DNA of 42,879 bases, taken from NCBI GenBank assembly GCA_944391435.1, contig CALXTP010000012.1:1-42879 (forward strand), given 5' to 3'. A model generated the notes under the pieces. That model was given only the letters and a program-made list of their open reading frames with translations. It was not told the origin of the DNA and searched no databases. The DNA comes from an uncultured Alphaproteobacteria bacterium (GTDB taxonomy: Bacteria; Pseudomonadota; Alphaproteobacteria; RF32; CAG-239). The position numbers were made by a program, and so were the translations under genes. This document shows positions 14,300-23,150 of the stretch, in pieces. Positions within the stretch are counted from its first letter, which is position 1. The number at the start of each line of letters is the position of its first letter.

Positions 14300-16117
14300 A
14301 TGGATATTAGAAATATTGCTATTATCGCACACGTTGACCATGGCAAAACAACGCTGGTAGATGGTTTGTTGCGTCAGAGCGGTACATTTCGCGACAATCA
14401 GAAAGTTGCCGATTGCGTGATGGACAGCAACGATTTGGAACGTGAACGCGGAATTACGATTTTATCAAAATGTACGGCAGTTGATTGGCGCGGGACGCAT
14501 ATCAATATTGTAGATACGCCCGGACACGCAGATTTCGGCGGCGAGGTGGAGCGTATCTTGTCCATGGTGGACGGGGTCGTCTTATTGGTAGATGCATCAG
14601 AGGGGCCGATGCCGCAAACGAAGTTTGTTTTGGGAAAGGCTTTGAAAATCGGGTTAAAGCCGATTGTCGTTATTAACAAAGCGGATAAGCCTGATGCTCG
14701 TCCGGATGAAGTTCTGAATGAGATTTTTGATTTGTTTGTCAGCCTGGATGCAAATGATGAACAACTTGATTTTCCGGTTTTGTATGCTTCCGGGCGCAAT
14801 GGCTGGGCCGTTAAAGAATTAAATGATGAAAAAAAAGATTTGACGCCGTTGTTTGAACTTATTTTGTCTTATGTTCCAGAGCCTGTTTGTGAGAAGGATA
14901 AACCCTTTTCCATGTTGGCGACGACGTTGGAGGCAGACCAGTTTGTCGGGCGTATCTTAACCGGAAAAATCCACAGCGGCATGTTAAAAGTTAATGACGC
15001 AGTTAAAGTGATAAATAAAAGCGGAGAAGTGGAAAGAACGCGCATTACAAAAATTATGGCATACAAAGGGCTGGAAAGAGTGGCGCTTAATGAGGCCCAT
15101 GCCGGCGATATTGTGGCGGTGGCAGGTATTGCAAAAGGAACAGTGGCGGATACCATTTGTGCGCCGGAAGTTACCGAAGCGATAGAGGCACAGCCGATTG
15201 ATCCGCCTACTTTGGCTATGACTTTTTCTGTTAATGATTCTCCGTTAGCCGGCCGCGAAGGAGATAAAGTGACGTCTCGTATGATTTGGGACAGGTTGCA
15301 GAAGGAAGCAGAGTGCAATATTGCGTTAAAAATTTCGCGTACGGATACGACTGATGCCTTTGAAGTAGCCGGGCGCGGTGAACTGCAGCTGGGTGTTTTG
15401 ATTGAGACTATGCGCCGGGAGGGGTTTGAACTTTCTATTTCAAGGCCAAAAGTTTTATATCACAAAGATGAAAACGGCAATTTGCTGGAACCGGTTGAAG
15501 AAGTTGTTATTGACGTAGATGACGAGTTTTCCGGCGTTGTGGTAGAAAAACTCAGCCAGCGCAAGGCTGAATTGCTGGAAATGATTCCATCGCAAACAGG
15601 AAATAAAACCCGCCTGATTTTTCATGCTCCGTCCAGAGGGCTTATCGGCTATCATTCCGAATTTTTGACCGATACGCGCGGAACCGGCGTTATGAACCGA
15701 ATCTTTTATGCGTATGAACCGTATAAAGGAGAAATTGAAAGCCATCGCAACGGGGTGTTGATTTCCAGCGAGAACGGGACGGCCGTGGCTTATTCTTTGT
15801 GGAAGCTGCAAGACAGGGGGCCGATGTTTATTGAACATAACAGCCCGGTTTATGTCGGCATGATTATCGGTGAACATACCAAATCTAATGATTTGGAAGT
15901 CAATCCGACGAAATCCAAGCAGTTGACCAATATCCGGGCAGCAGGTAAGGACGAGGCGATTGATTTGATTCCGCCGCGGAAGATGTCGTTGGAACAAGCA
16001 CTTTCTTATATTCAGCAAGATGAATTGCTGGAAGTTACACCGAAGTCTTTGCGGTTGCGGAAGAAAATTCTTGATCCGATTGCGCGGAAGCGGGCAAAAA
16101 TCGGCGCTGCACAATAG
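14300..16117 (+). CDS. typA: Ribosome-associated GTPase TypA/BipA
   Basis: A 605-residue translational GTPase. G1 AHVDHGKTT (10-18), the switch I segment [11 protein letters not shown]3 DTPGHADFGGEVER and G4 NKADKPDARP are intact. The C-terminal FHAPSRGLIGYHSEFLTDTRGTGVMNRIF and NIRAAGKDEAI segments are specific to BipA rather than EF-G or LepA. It binds the 70S ribosome and supports 50S assembly and growth under stress. Length is normal. It has its own promoter and is followed by a strong terminator. Confidence 0.97.
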   Translation: MDIRNIAIIAHVDHGKTTLVDGLLRQSGTFRDNQKVADCVMDSNDLERERGITILSKCTAVDWRGTHINIVDTPGHADFGGEVERILSMVDGVVLLVDASEGPMPQTKFVLGKALKIGLKPIVVINKADKPDARPDEVLNEIFDLFVSLDANDEQLDFPVLYASGRNGWAVKELNDEKKDLTPLFELILSYVPEPVCEKDKPFSMLATTLEADQFVGRILTGKIHSGMLKVNDAVKVINKSGEVERTRITKIMAYKGLERVALNEAHAGDIVAVAGIAKGTVADTICAPEVTEAIEAQPIDPPTLAMTFSVNDSPLAGREGDKVTSRMIWDRLQKEAECNIALKISRTDTTDAFEVAGRGELQLGVLIETMRREGFELSISRPKVLYHKDENGNLLEPVEEVVIDVDDEFSGVVVEKLSQRKAELLEMIPSQTGNKTRLIFHAPSRGLIGYHSEFLTDTRGTGVMNRIFYAYEPYKGEIESHRNGVLISSENGTAVAYSLWKLQDRGPMFIEHNSPVYVGMIIGEHTKSNDLEVNPTKSKQLTNIRAAGKDEAIDLIPPRKMSLEQALSYIQQDELLEVTPKSLRLRKKILDPIARKRAKIGAAQ

Positions 16118-16140
16118 TTTTGCCGAAGGATATTTGAAAG

Positions 16141-16165
16141 GCCTGCTTTATGCAGGCTTTTTTTT
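16141..16165 (+). terminator. Rho-independent terminator of typA
   Basis: GCCTGC and GCAGGC pair around TTTAT, followed by eight T. Confidence 0.85.
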
Positions 16166-16175
16166 ATACAGAAAA

Positions 16176-16206
16176 CCACCGGCTAGGCCGGTGGGTTCCT
16201 TTTTTA
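16176..16206. repeat. Isolated perfect hairpin with a TAG loop
   Basis: CCACCGGC (16176-16183), loop TAG, GCCGGTGG (16187-16194), then GTTCC and a T run. It sits ten bases after the typA terminator. It can act as a second terminator, but the very GC-rich stem in an AT-rich gap also resembles palindromes left by IS200/IS605-type elements or REP-like repeats. Only one copy occurs here. Confidence 0.55.
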
Positions 16207-16284
16207 TGGTTATATCTTTAGCGGATAAGTCTTTAAAAGCCGGGTTTGGCATATATATTTTCGGGGATAATTCATGGAGGTAAT

Positions 16285-16947
16285 ATGTTTACACATCGGG
16301 AAAAAACTAAAGAACGTCGCTTTTTCAGAGATATGTTTAATGATGTTTGGGCTTTTTGGACCAGTCCGACCGGCGCCTTTATTTTGGCGGTGTCGGCTAT
16401 TGCACTCGGATATTACCAATTTTACATCAGCCGGCCGATTTTGCGGTACGAGACGAATACAGTTAAATTGATATCTTCCGGGAATGTCAATGATTATGCT
16501 GTGGATGTCAAAGGGAAAAAATATGCGGATTTATATTTGACCAAAGTGTATTTGTATAATCAGGGGGAGCAAGCGTTGTCCGGGGTTGATGTTTCGCATA
16601 TCGGGCATGATCCGATACGCATAGAGGTGCCGGGAGAGGCGCAGATGCAGCATTATAATCTGGATAATGATGAAACGACTGCAGCTATTACGGCGGAGGT
16701 TGTTCCATACGGGCAGGATTTAATCTTGAACTTTGATTTTCTTAATCCGGATTACCAGTATGTGGTTAATATTTTGCATGAGAAGCCGACAGATGGCATA
16801 AAAGTGGCGGGCAGTGCATTGAATGTCAATGAAATTACCAGGGCTATCAGCGATAAGGAATTGAAAAATTGGCTTATTTGGGGCTTGGGGGCATTATATT
16901 TGGTTTTGATTATTCGTTATGTTTTTAAAAAGCTGGTTAAACATTAA
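16285..16947 (+). CDS. Membrane protein with two transmembrane segments and a periplasmic domain, unknown
   Basis: A 220-residue protein, not recognised. A basic N-terminal segment is followed by one membrane helix (about 31-50, AFILAVSAIALGYYQFYI), a beta-rich domain of about 135 residues, and a C-terminal helix (about 193-213, LIWGLGALYLVLIIRYVF) with a short basic tail. The middle part has features of an immunoglobulin-like sandwich (YLYNQGEQALSGVDV, DLILNFDFLNPDYQYVVNI). The start follows a strong GGAGG site; the frame is also open upstream from TTG 16246. It stands between typA and the OmpA-family lipoprotein. An envelope role is inferred from topology only. Confidence 0.68.
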   Translation: MFTHREKTKERRFFRDMFNDVWAFWTSPTGAFILAVSAIALGYYQFYISRPILRYETNTVKLISSGNVNDYAVDVKGKKYADLYLTKVYLYNQGEQALSGVDVSHIGHDPIRIEVPGEAQMQHYNLDNDETTAAITAEVVPYGQDLILNFDFLNPDYQYVVNILHEKPTDGIKVAGSALNVNEITRAISDKELKNWLIWGLGALYLVLIIRYVFKKLVKH

Positions 16948-17010
16948 AGGTATTTTAAACAGTAACGCCGATACTCTTGTTCGGAAGTAACTTTTGACGA
17001 GAGGTGTTTG

Positions 17011-17649
17011 ATGAAGAAGAGTATAGTATGCAGTTTATTGGCTGTTTCTTTGATGACTGCTTGTGCAACCGATCCCTATACCGGGCAGAGCAAAGTTTCC
17101 AATACAGCGTGGGGAACGGGAATCGGTGCTTTGGCCGGTGCCGGAATCGGCGCTTTGGCCGGCGGCGAAAAAGGTGCTTTAATCGGTGCAGGCGTCGGTG
17201 CGGCGGCAGGTGCCGGAACGGGCGCGTATATGGATGTGCAGGCACGCAAATTGCGGCAGGAATTGTTGAATACGGGAGTCCAGGTGCAGGAGGTTAATGG
17301 GCAAATTTATCTGATTATGCCGGGAAATATTACGTTTGATAGTAATGATGCGAATATCAAACCGGCGTTTCAACCAGTGTTAAATTCTATTGCGAAGGTT
17401 ATTGACGAATATGACCGGACGATGGTTCAGGTTAACGGCTATACCGACAGCACGGGCAGTGCCGCTACGAATAATTCATTATCGTTGATGCGGGCAAATT
17501 CTATTTCCAATTATTTGCGGTTAAAAGGAGTTGACGGCAGCCGAATCGTATCTAACGGCTATGGCTCGTCCAATCCTATTGCATCAAACGCTACGGCTGC
17601 CGGCCGGGAGCAGAATCGCCGGGTTGAGATTGTTCTTATCAATCGTTAA
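17011..17649 (+). CDS. OmpA-family outer-membrane lipoprotein with glycine zipper
   Basis: A 212-residue lipoprotein. The signal peptide ends in the lipobox LMTAC, with Cys18 as the lipidated residue. Residues about 32-75 are a glycine-zipper segment (GTGIGALAGAGIGALAGG, then GAGVGAAAGAGTGAY). The C-terminal half is an OmpA/Pal-like peptidoglycan-binding domain: TFDSNDANIKPAF, VNGYTDSTGS, NSLSLMRANSISNYL and GYGSSNPIASNATAAGREQNRRVEI. The architecture is that of YiaD-type proteins that tether outer membrane to murein. The start at ATG 17011 has GAGAGG upstream. A strong terminator follows. Confidence 0.92.
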   Translation: MKKSIVCSLLAVSLMTACATDPYTGQSKVSNTAWGTGIGALAGAGIGALAGGEKGALIGAGVGAAAGAGTGAYMDVQARKLRQELLNTGVQVQEVNGQIYLIMPGNITFDSNDANIKPAFQPVLNSIAKVIDEYDRTMVQVNGYTDSTGSAATNNSLSLMRANSISNYLRLKGVDGSRIVSNGYGSSNPIASNATAAGREQNRRVEIVLINR

Positions 17650-17670
17650 GGTTCCGGTTGCGTGTCTTTA

Positions 17671-17701
17671 AAAGTCTGCCGATTATGTCGGCAGGCTTTT
17701 A
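17671..17701. terminator. Terminator shared by the OmpA-family gene and the converging secreted protein gene
   Basis: AAAG-x-CTGCCGA pairs with TCGGCAG-x-CTTT around a 5-nt loop, with T runs on the plus strand. The stop codon of the minus-strand gene (17699-17701) lies in the distal edge. Confidence 0.8.
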
Positions 17702-18574
17702 TTTTGGTTTGAATACAAGGCGGACATACATGTCTGCCGGTTGTTGTGGGCTTTGCGGATTGTTTTTCCATAGTTTAATAAGCATATCTGCAGGGAGTTT
17801 TTGTATTTTGAAATTCATTTCTGGTTTGCTTGGTGAAGTATTGTTGCAACCGCCGGGAGCCGTGCAGTTCATTCCGACATGGATATAGTCTTTTGTTTTT
17901 CCGATATGACGGGTGATATTTGATTGTTTTACCATGACTATGTTATTGTTTTTTAATATGTATATTGCATTGTAACCGAAGTCTCGGGCGTTTAAATCAG
18001 ATAGCGTGTATTGTGCTAATAACGAATGTTGTAATATACGTTTGTCTAAGGTGTATTCAATACTTAGTATATTATATTCGGGGTGGTAATATATGCGGGA
18101 AGGCAAAGCGTCCGGATTTTGGTTTTCATCGCAAAACCAATGAGGCATGTTTTTGTTATTGACATGAATGGATAAGCTTCTGGATAGGCCAACCAGAATA
18201 TCCGGATTGTTTATATCTCTGCTGACATAAGAATTTCCATTTGTATCATCTGCGTTGTCCACGTTGCTGCAATGATATGCAAATATACTCTTCCACATTT
18301 TGCCGTCTTTTATCTGTCCAAAAATGGCGGGCGACGGTGTATAAGCATAAGGCATTTGGGATTGAAAGTATGATGTTGCCATATATTGGTTTCTGATATT
18401 CAGGATATCTTCTTTACTTTTTTGGTTGAAATTTTCTACGGGGTTAACCGAGAGATTGATGGAAGTATAGTATAGTGAAGGCTTTGATGCTTTGATAATA
18501 TCTTCGTCCGAATATTGTGTTGTGGCAAAAGCCATATATGGAAAAAATAAAAGTAAAAAATAAATTTTTTTCAT
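17699..18574 (-). CDS. Exported protein of unknown function
   Basis: A 291-residue protein, not recognised. It has a clear signal peptide (MKKIYFLLLFFPYMAFA, cleavage after AFA near residue 17) and no further membrane helix, so it is periplasmic or secreted. Four cysteines occur in HCSNVDNADD, WFCDENQNPD and NCTAPGGCNN, and may form disulfides. Alternating strands suggest a beta-rich fold. AGGAG with eight-base spacing places the start at 18574; the open frame continues upstream to 18643 through the ackA terminator and is not used. It lies downstream of ackA, but the strong terminator between them suggests separate expression or read-through only. Confidence 0.68.
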   Translation of the reverse strand: MKKIYFLLLFFPYMAFATTQYSDEDIIKASKPSLYYTSINLSVNPVENFNQKSKEDILNIRNQYMATSYFQSQMPYAYTPSPAIFGQIKDGKMWKSIFAYHCSNVDNADDTNGNSYVSRDINNPDILVGLSRSLSIHVNNKNMPHWFCDENQNPDALPSRIYYHPEYNILSIEYTLDKRILQHSLLAQYTLSDLNARDFGYNAIYILKNNNIVMVKQSNITRHIGKTKDYIHVGMNCTAPGGCNNTSPSKPEMNFKIQKLPADMLIKLWKNNPQSPQQPADMYVRLVFKPK

Positions 18575-18595
18575 ATTTACAACTCCTTTTTTATT

Positions 18596-18624
18596 AAAGA
18601 AAAGGCCGCACCAGGTGTGCGGCC
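18596..18624 (-). terminator. Rho-independent terminator of ackA
   Basis: On the minus strand GGCCGCAC and GTGCGGCC form a perfect 8-bp stem with a 5-nt loop, followed by TTTTCTTT. It starts 9 nt after the ackA stop. Confidence 0.88.
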
Positions 18625-18632
18625 GGATTTTT

Positions 18633-19817
18633 TCAGCAACCAAAAACGATTTGCATGGTATCTTTGGCTATCATATATTCTTCATCGGTCGGAATTACGA
18701 AAACGCGAACTTTGGAATCTTTAGTAGAAATTTCCATAATGTCGCCGCGTTTGTTATTGGCCTCTTCATCCAAGGTGATTCCCAGATAGTTTAAGCGTTC
18801 TATGATAAGCTTTCTGACAAGAGAACCGTTTTCTCCGATGCCGGCGGTAAAGACTATGGCATCTACTCCGCCTAAAACGGCGATATAAGCACCAATAAAG
18901 CGGATTATGCTGTGAACGTATGTGTTTAAAGCGTCTGTTGCTGCTTCATCTTTACCATAGAGGGTTTCAATGTCGCGGTTGTCCGAGTAACCGCATAAGC
19001 CGTACATACCGCTTTTTTTGTTTAATATTTCATTGACTTCGTCCGGCGTTTTGTTTTGTGATTTGCAGATATACAGCGGGATATACGGGTCAATGTCACC
19101 GCATCGCGTTCCCATAACCAGGCCGGCCAGAGGCGTGAAACCCATAGATGTATCTAAGCAAATGCCGTTGTCAATGGCGGAGATGGATGCTCCGTTGCCT
19201 AAATGGCAGGTGATAATCTTGCCCTTTTTGCCGATAAGTTCGGCTGCTTTTTGCGATACATATGCGTGAGATGTCCCATGGAATCCGTAACGGCGGATTT
19301 TGTATTTGGTGTATTGTTCCAACGGCAGTGCATACATAAAAGCTTCTTTGGGCATGGTCTGATGAAAAGCCGTATCAAAAACAACAGTTTGGGGAACATT
19401 CGGCAGAAGCTTCTTTACGGCCTTGATGCCCAGTACATGGGCGTGATTATGCAGAGGTGCCAGTTCGGATAATTCTTCAATTTGGTCAATAACCGTGTCT
19501 GTTACCAAAACAGAGTTTTTAAATATGTCTCCGCCTTGGACGATACGATGTCCGACAGCATCAATTTCATCCATGGAATTTAAAGCGCCATTCAGCAGTT
19601 CTTTTGTTACTTCCTCAATAGCTTCATTGTGGGTGGGCAGAGCAACCTCACGCGTGCGCTTTTCTCCGCCGGTAATTTTTATTTCTACAAAAGAACCGTG
19701 GATGCCTATGCGGTCTGCCTTGCCTTTGGCAATAACCTGATAGTTGTTGTCGTTAACATTAAATAATTGGTACTTCAAAGATGAGGAACCGGAATTTAAT
19801 ACAAGAATTTTTTTCAT
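18633..19817 (-). CDS. ackA: Acetate kinase
   Basis: A 394-residue enzyme of the ASKHA superfamily that converts acetyl phosphate and ADP to acetate and ATP. Motifs: VLNSGSSSLKYQLF (5-18), VFDTAFHQTMP, YGFHGTSHAYVS, ITCHLGNGASISAIDNG, DTSMGFTPLAGLVMGTRCGDIDP and VFTAGIGENGSLVR near the C-terminus. All key catalytic segments are intact and length is normal. It lies 29 nt downstream of pta on the same strand, forming the acetate-producing ATP-yielding pathway of fermentation, and ends at a strong terminator. Confidence 0.97.
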   Translation of the reverse strand: MKKILVLNSGSSSLKYQLFNVNDNNYQVIAKGKADRIGIHGSFVEIKITGGEKRTREVALPTHNEAIEEVTKELLNGALNSMDEIDAVGHRIVQGGDIFKNSVLVTDTVIDQIEELSELAPLHNHAHVLGIKAVKKLLPNVPQTVVFDTAFHQTMPKEAFMYALPLEQYTKYKIRRYGFHGTSHAYVSQKAAELIGKKGKIITCHLGNGASISAIDNGICLDTSMGFTPLAGLVMGTRCGDIDPYIPLYICKSQNKTPDEVNEILNKKSGMYGLCGYSDNRDIETLYGKDEAATDALNTYVHSIIRFIGAYIAVLGGVDAIVFTAGIGENGSLVRKLIIERLNYLGITLDEEANNKRGDIMEISTKDSKVRVFVIPTDEEYMIAKDTMQIVFGC

Positions 19818-19846
19818 TGGAAATGTCCCTTTACATTTTTACAGAT

Positions 19847-20851
19847 TTAATGAGTTGCCTGAATGGCCGTTATGGCAATCATGCCGACAATATCTTCCGT
19901 TAAAGCACCGCGCGAGAGGTCATTAACCGGCGCGTTTAACCCTTGTAACATAGGGCCATAGGCTTCGCAGCCGCATAAGCGCTGTAATAATTTGTAGCTG
20001 ATGTTGCCTACTTCAAGACAGGGGAATATCAAAACATTGGCATGACCTGCGACTTGCGAATCCGGAGCTTTCTTTTTGGCAACAACCATATCAAGCGCTG
20101 CATCGGCCTGCATCTCTCCGTCAATCATAATCGGGAGATTTTTGTATTCGTCAGATTTGAGCAATTCTTGAGCCAGCTTGGTGGCATTGCGCATTTTATC
20201 TACCATTGCGCCGGAACCGGAGCCGCGGGTAGAATAAGACAGCATGGCGACTTTGGGTTCTATTCCGAATTTCAGGGCTGTTTCCGAGCTGGCCAAAGCC
20301 ATATCGGCAAGCTCTTGCTCGCTGGGGTTAATAATGATGGCGCAGTCTGAAAAAATGTATGGCTTGTTGTTGGCAACCAGAATCAAGGCAGATGACACGC
20401 TTCGGTCTTTGTGGGCAGATTTTATGATTTGCAATGCCGGGCGAACCGTGTCTGCGGTGGAGTGGTTGGCGCCGGAAACCATGCCGTCGGCGTCTCCGGC
20501 TTTTATCATCAATGTGCCGAAGTAATTATAATTCAGGGTTAATTTTTTTGCATCGTTTGGCGTCATCCCTTTTGCTTTGCGAAGTTCATATAAGAGTTCG
20601 GCATAGCTTTCCAATTTTTCGGAATCCTCAGGACGCATCAGTTCAATACCGTCAAGACTCCAGTTGTTTTTATCGTAATAGGTTTTGATTTCATCCGGAT
20701 TGCCCAAAATAATCAGCCGGGCAGCCTTTCTTTCGGCAACGATATGGGCTGCTTGCAGAATGCGTTCATCTTCGCCTTCCGGTAGGACGATGGTTTTGGG
20801 CTCTTTAGAGGCTCTCTCCAAGAGGTTGTTTAAAAAAGGAGATATTTTCAT
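19847..20851 (-). CDS. pta: Phosphate acetyltransferase
   Basis: A 334-residue short-form phosphotransacetylase that exchanges CoA of acetyl-CoA for phosphate. Typical segments are KTIVLPEGEDERILQAA near the N-terminus, DADGMVSGANHSTADTVRPALQII, AMLSYSTRGSGSGAMVDKM, MIDGEMQADAALD and ANVLIFPCLEVGNISYKLLQRL. There is no N-terminal DRTGG/AAA extension as in the long form of enterobacteria. AAGGA lies nine bases before ATG 20851 and only three before ATG 20857, so 20851 is preferred. It is the first gene of pta-ackA. Confidence 0.95.
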   Translation of the reverse strand: MKISPFLNNLLERASKEPKTIVLPEGEDERILQAAHIVAERKAARLIILGNPDEIKTYYDKNNWSLDGIELMRPEDSEKLESYAELLYELRKAKGMTPNDAKKLTLNYNYFGTLMIKAGDADGMVSGANHSTADTVRPALQIIKSAHKDRSVSSALILVANNKPYIFSDCAIIINPSEQELADMALASSETALKFGIEPKVAMLSYSTRGSGSGAMVDKMRNATKLAQELLKSDEYKNLPIMIDGEMQADAALDMVVAKKKAPDSQVAGHANVLIFPCLEVGNISYKLLQRLCGCEAYGPMLQGLNAPVNDLSRGALTEDIVGMIAITAIQATH

Positions 20852-21000
20852 GGTCATAATTCCTTATGATTTGAGTGAATAGTACTAAAGTTTTTTTCAG
20901 TAAATATCATCGCTATTTAAAAGGCAATAAAAAAGTTTGCTTTTTATGCTTTTGCATTGTAATTATGTAAGATGTCAAAGTGTTTAAGGAGAATGAACGC

Positions 21001-22023
21001 GTGAGAAATTTTATTTTAAGCTGTTTGTGTTGTTTGTGTTGTTCCTTTTCGGCGATGGCAGATATCAGCTATGATGCAGATGTCCATGTTGATGTTACGG
21101 CTGAAAATGTTGCCCAGGCAAAAAAACAGGCAATGGCCAAAGCGGTTCGTGACGGTTTGAATGAAGTGGTTTTGAGTGTCAGTACGGCGCAAAGCGCGGA
21201 AGTTTTTAATAAACTTAATGATAACCAGCTGCAACATTTTGTTTCCGGGATTATGGTGTTGATGGAAAAGTCTTCCGATGTCCGCTATATTGCGGATTTA
21301 CGGATTAGCATTAACGAGAGCGTGTTAAAAACTTATTTGCAAGAAAACGAGTTGCCTCTTGTGGTCGGCGAAGAACAGGAAGTGCTGGCTATTCCGTTGT
21401 TAGAAAAAGTTGACGGCACGTTGGATTTGTGGGGAGATGACAATGTTTGGCGCCAGGCTTTTCTGGAGCGCCGGGATATTCGCAAGGGTAATTTGGATAT
21501 TCATAATATTGAAAAGAATTTGGGTAATATTACGGCTGTGGAGACTAACCGTATTTTTGATATGACCGACGCCGAGTATGATGATTTGGCGGCCTTTAAT
21601 AATGTTTCTGAAATATATGTTCTCAAATATTCGCTTAAAGACAATAAGGTATACGTTAAGTCTTTTCCGGAACGCGCCGTTTCGGAGGCCGATATTACGG
21701 GTATTTCTCCGGTGCAGGCAATAGATGTTGTTTTGCCGTTTTTTAAGGACAGTAAAAAAACAGCAGTTATGACGGAAGGGGTGCCTTTGGCAGAGGAAAA
21801 GGTTGAAATGGTCTATTCATATGCCAGATTAGGCAATTGGCTGGCTCTGAAAAAGCTTTTGGACGGATATCCTCAGGTAAAAAATGTGAATGTCATTTCT
21901 ATGGCGAATAAAAAAGTTCATTTTAGTTTTGTATTTAGCGGCGTGTGGGAAAAATTGCAGACGCTTTTGGCTATGAATGGGTATAATTTGCGTGATGAAG
22001 GAGGTTATTATGTCGTCTACTAA
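21001..22023 (+). CDS. DUF2066 domain-containing exported protein
   Basis: A 340-residue protein with an N-terminal signal sequence (MRNFILSCLCCLCCSFSAMA). The DUF2066 region follows: VDVTAENVAQAKKQAMAKAVRDGLNEVVLSVS, FVSGIMVLMEKSSDVRYIADLRISINESVLKTYLQEN. GTG 21001 is the probable start, with AAGGAG nine bases upstream; the frame opens 21 nt earlier. The function of DUF2066 is not established. The end overlaps the start of the PerM-like gene by 14 nt, so the two are coupled, an association common in alphaproteobacteria. The unusual LSCLCCLCC in the signal sequence could offer a lipobox, but no good consensus is seen. Confidence 0.8.
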   Translation: MRNFILSCLCCLCCSFSAMADISYDADVHVDVTAENVAQAKKQAMAKAVRDGLNEVVLSVSTAQSAEVFNKLNDNQLQHFVSGIMVLMEKSSDVRYIADLRISINESVLKTYLQENELPLVVGEEQEVLAIPLLEKVDGTLDLWGDDNVWRQAFLERRDIRKGNLDIHNIEKNLGNITAVETNRIFDMTDAEYDDLAAFNNVSEIYVLKYSLKDNKVYVKSFPERAVSEADITGISPVQAIDVVLPFFKDSKKTAVMTEGVPLAEEKVEMVYSYARLGNWLALKKLLDGYPQVKNVNVISMANKKVHFSFVFSGVWEKLQTLLAMNGYNLRDEGGYYVVY

Positions 22024-23095
22024 TCTGAAAGCAAACTCTACCAGCAAGTTTTATATAAATCCGTATATGTGGTTTGTGATTTTTTTTGTATTTTTTTATT
22101 GCCTGTATGTTTTGCGGTCGGTGCTAATGCCCTTTGTTGCCGGTATTTTGCTGGCATATTTGCTGGATCCGCTGACAACAAAGCTGCAGGCATGCAAAAT
22201 GTCGCGGACGTGGGCAACGGTATTGGTTTGTTTTTTGATGATATTGATTTTGCTGCCGGCATTGTTTTTGTTTTTGGGAATGGTTGAAAACCAGGTAACG
22301 CTGCTTATCCAGGCTACACCGAAGTATATGGCTATTTTGGTTGAGAAATTGCGGCCGGTATTGCAAAATTTAACCGAGCGTTTTCCCGGGCTGATCAGCG
22401 GTAATTTGGAACAGGTTATAAAAGGCAATCTTGGCAACGGGATTAAATTTGCGGGAACGCTGCTTAAAGGGGTAATATCTAACGGATTTGCCGTTATCAA
22501 TCTGTTGTCTTTGATTTTGATTACGCCTATCGTGACGTTTTATATGTTGCGTGATTGGAAGCCGTTTGTAAAAAAAGTTGAAGATTTGTTGCCGAAAAAA
22601 TCCAAACAGAGCATCATTGACAGTTTGAAAGAAATAAATGTGATTATTGCAGGGTTTATCCGCGGGCAGTTGAGCGTGTGTCTGATTTTGGGACTATATT
22701 ATTCTATCGGGCTGAAACTGGTCGGGCTTGAACTGGGACTGCTGGTCGGTTTTATTGCGGGGGTTATTTCATTTATTCCGTATGTCGGTTCAATTACCGG
22801 ATTTGTTTTGGGGATTGTGTTGGCTTTTGCCCAATACGGAGATATGACACATGTTATGTATGTTGTGGCGGTATTTCTAAGCGGCCAATTTATTGAAGGG
22901 AACTTTTTAACACCGAAACTGGTTGGCGGCAATGTCGGCCTGCATCCAGTCTGGGTAATGTTTGCTTTATTGGCGGGCGGGGTGCTGCTTGGCTTTTTGG
23001 GGCTGATGCTTGCCGTTCCCGTTGCAGCGATTATCGGCGTATTGGTTCGGAATATGATACGGCGTTATAAACAAAGTTCGCTGTATCTTGAATAA
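22010..23095 (+). CDS. AI-2E/PerM family permease-like membrane protein
   Basis: A 361-residue polytopic membrane protein of the AI-2 exporter superfamily (PF01594). It has about eight membrane segments and the characteristic SLILITPIVTFYMLRDW, GFIRGQLSVCLILGLYYSIGLKLVGLELGLLVGFIAGVISFIPYVGSITG, FLSGQFIEGNFLTPKLVGGNVGLHPVWVMFALLAGGVLLGFLGLMLAVPVAA segments. AAGGAGG before ATG 22010 fixes the start inside the end of the DUF2066 gene. Members export small molecules or act as antiporters; the substrate here is unknown. A bidirectional terminator follows. Confidence 0.92.
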   Translation: MSSTNLKANSTSKFYINPYMWFVIFFVFFYCLYVLRSVLMPFVAGILLAYLLDPLTTKLQACKMSRTWATVLVCFLMILILLPALFLFLGMVENQVTLLIQATPKYMAILVEKLRPVLQNLTERFPGLISGNLEQVIKGNLGNGIKFAGTLLKGVISNGFAVINLLSLILITPIVTFYMLRDWKPFVKKVEDLLPKKSKQSIIDSLKEINVIIAGFIRGQLSVCLILGLYYSIGLKLVGLELGLLVGFIAGVISFIPYVGSITGFVLGIVLAFAQYGDMTHVMYVVAVFLSGQFIEGNFLTPKLVGGNVGLHPVWVMFALLAGGVLLGFLGLMLAVPVAAIIGVLVRNMIRRYKQSSLYLE

Positions 23096-23110
23096 TAATT
23101 TTGAAATAAA

Positions 23111-23134
23111 AAAGCCCCTTGTTTAAGGGGCTTT
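23111..23134. terminator. Bidirectional terminator between PerM-like and GNAT genes
   Basis: AAAGCCCCTT and AAGGGGCTTT form a 10-bp stem with a GTTT loop, flanked by A and T runs, so it serves both converging genes. Confidence 0.88.
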
Positions 23135-23150
23135 TGATATTTGAGGGAAT

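Noticed and set aside
15455..16114. 219-codon minus-strand frame inside typA
   Set aside because: It is the antisense reading of conserved TypA sequence; no start signal and no family resemblance.
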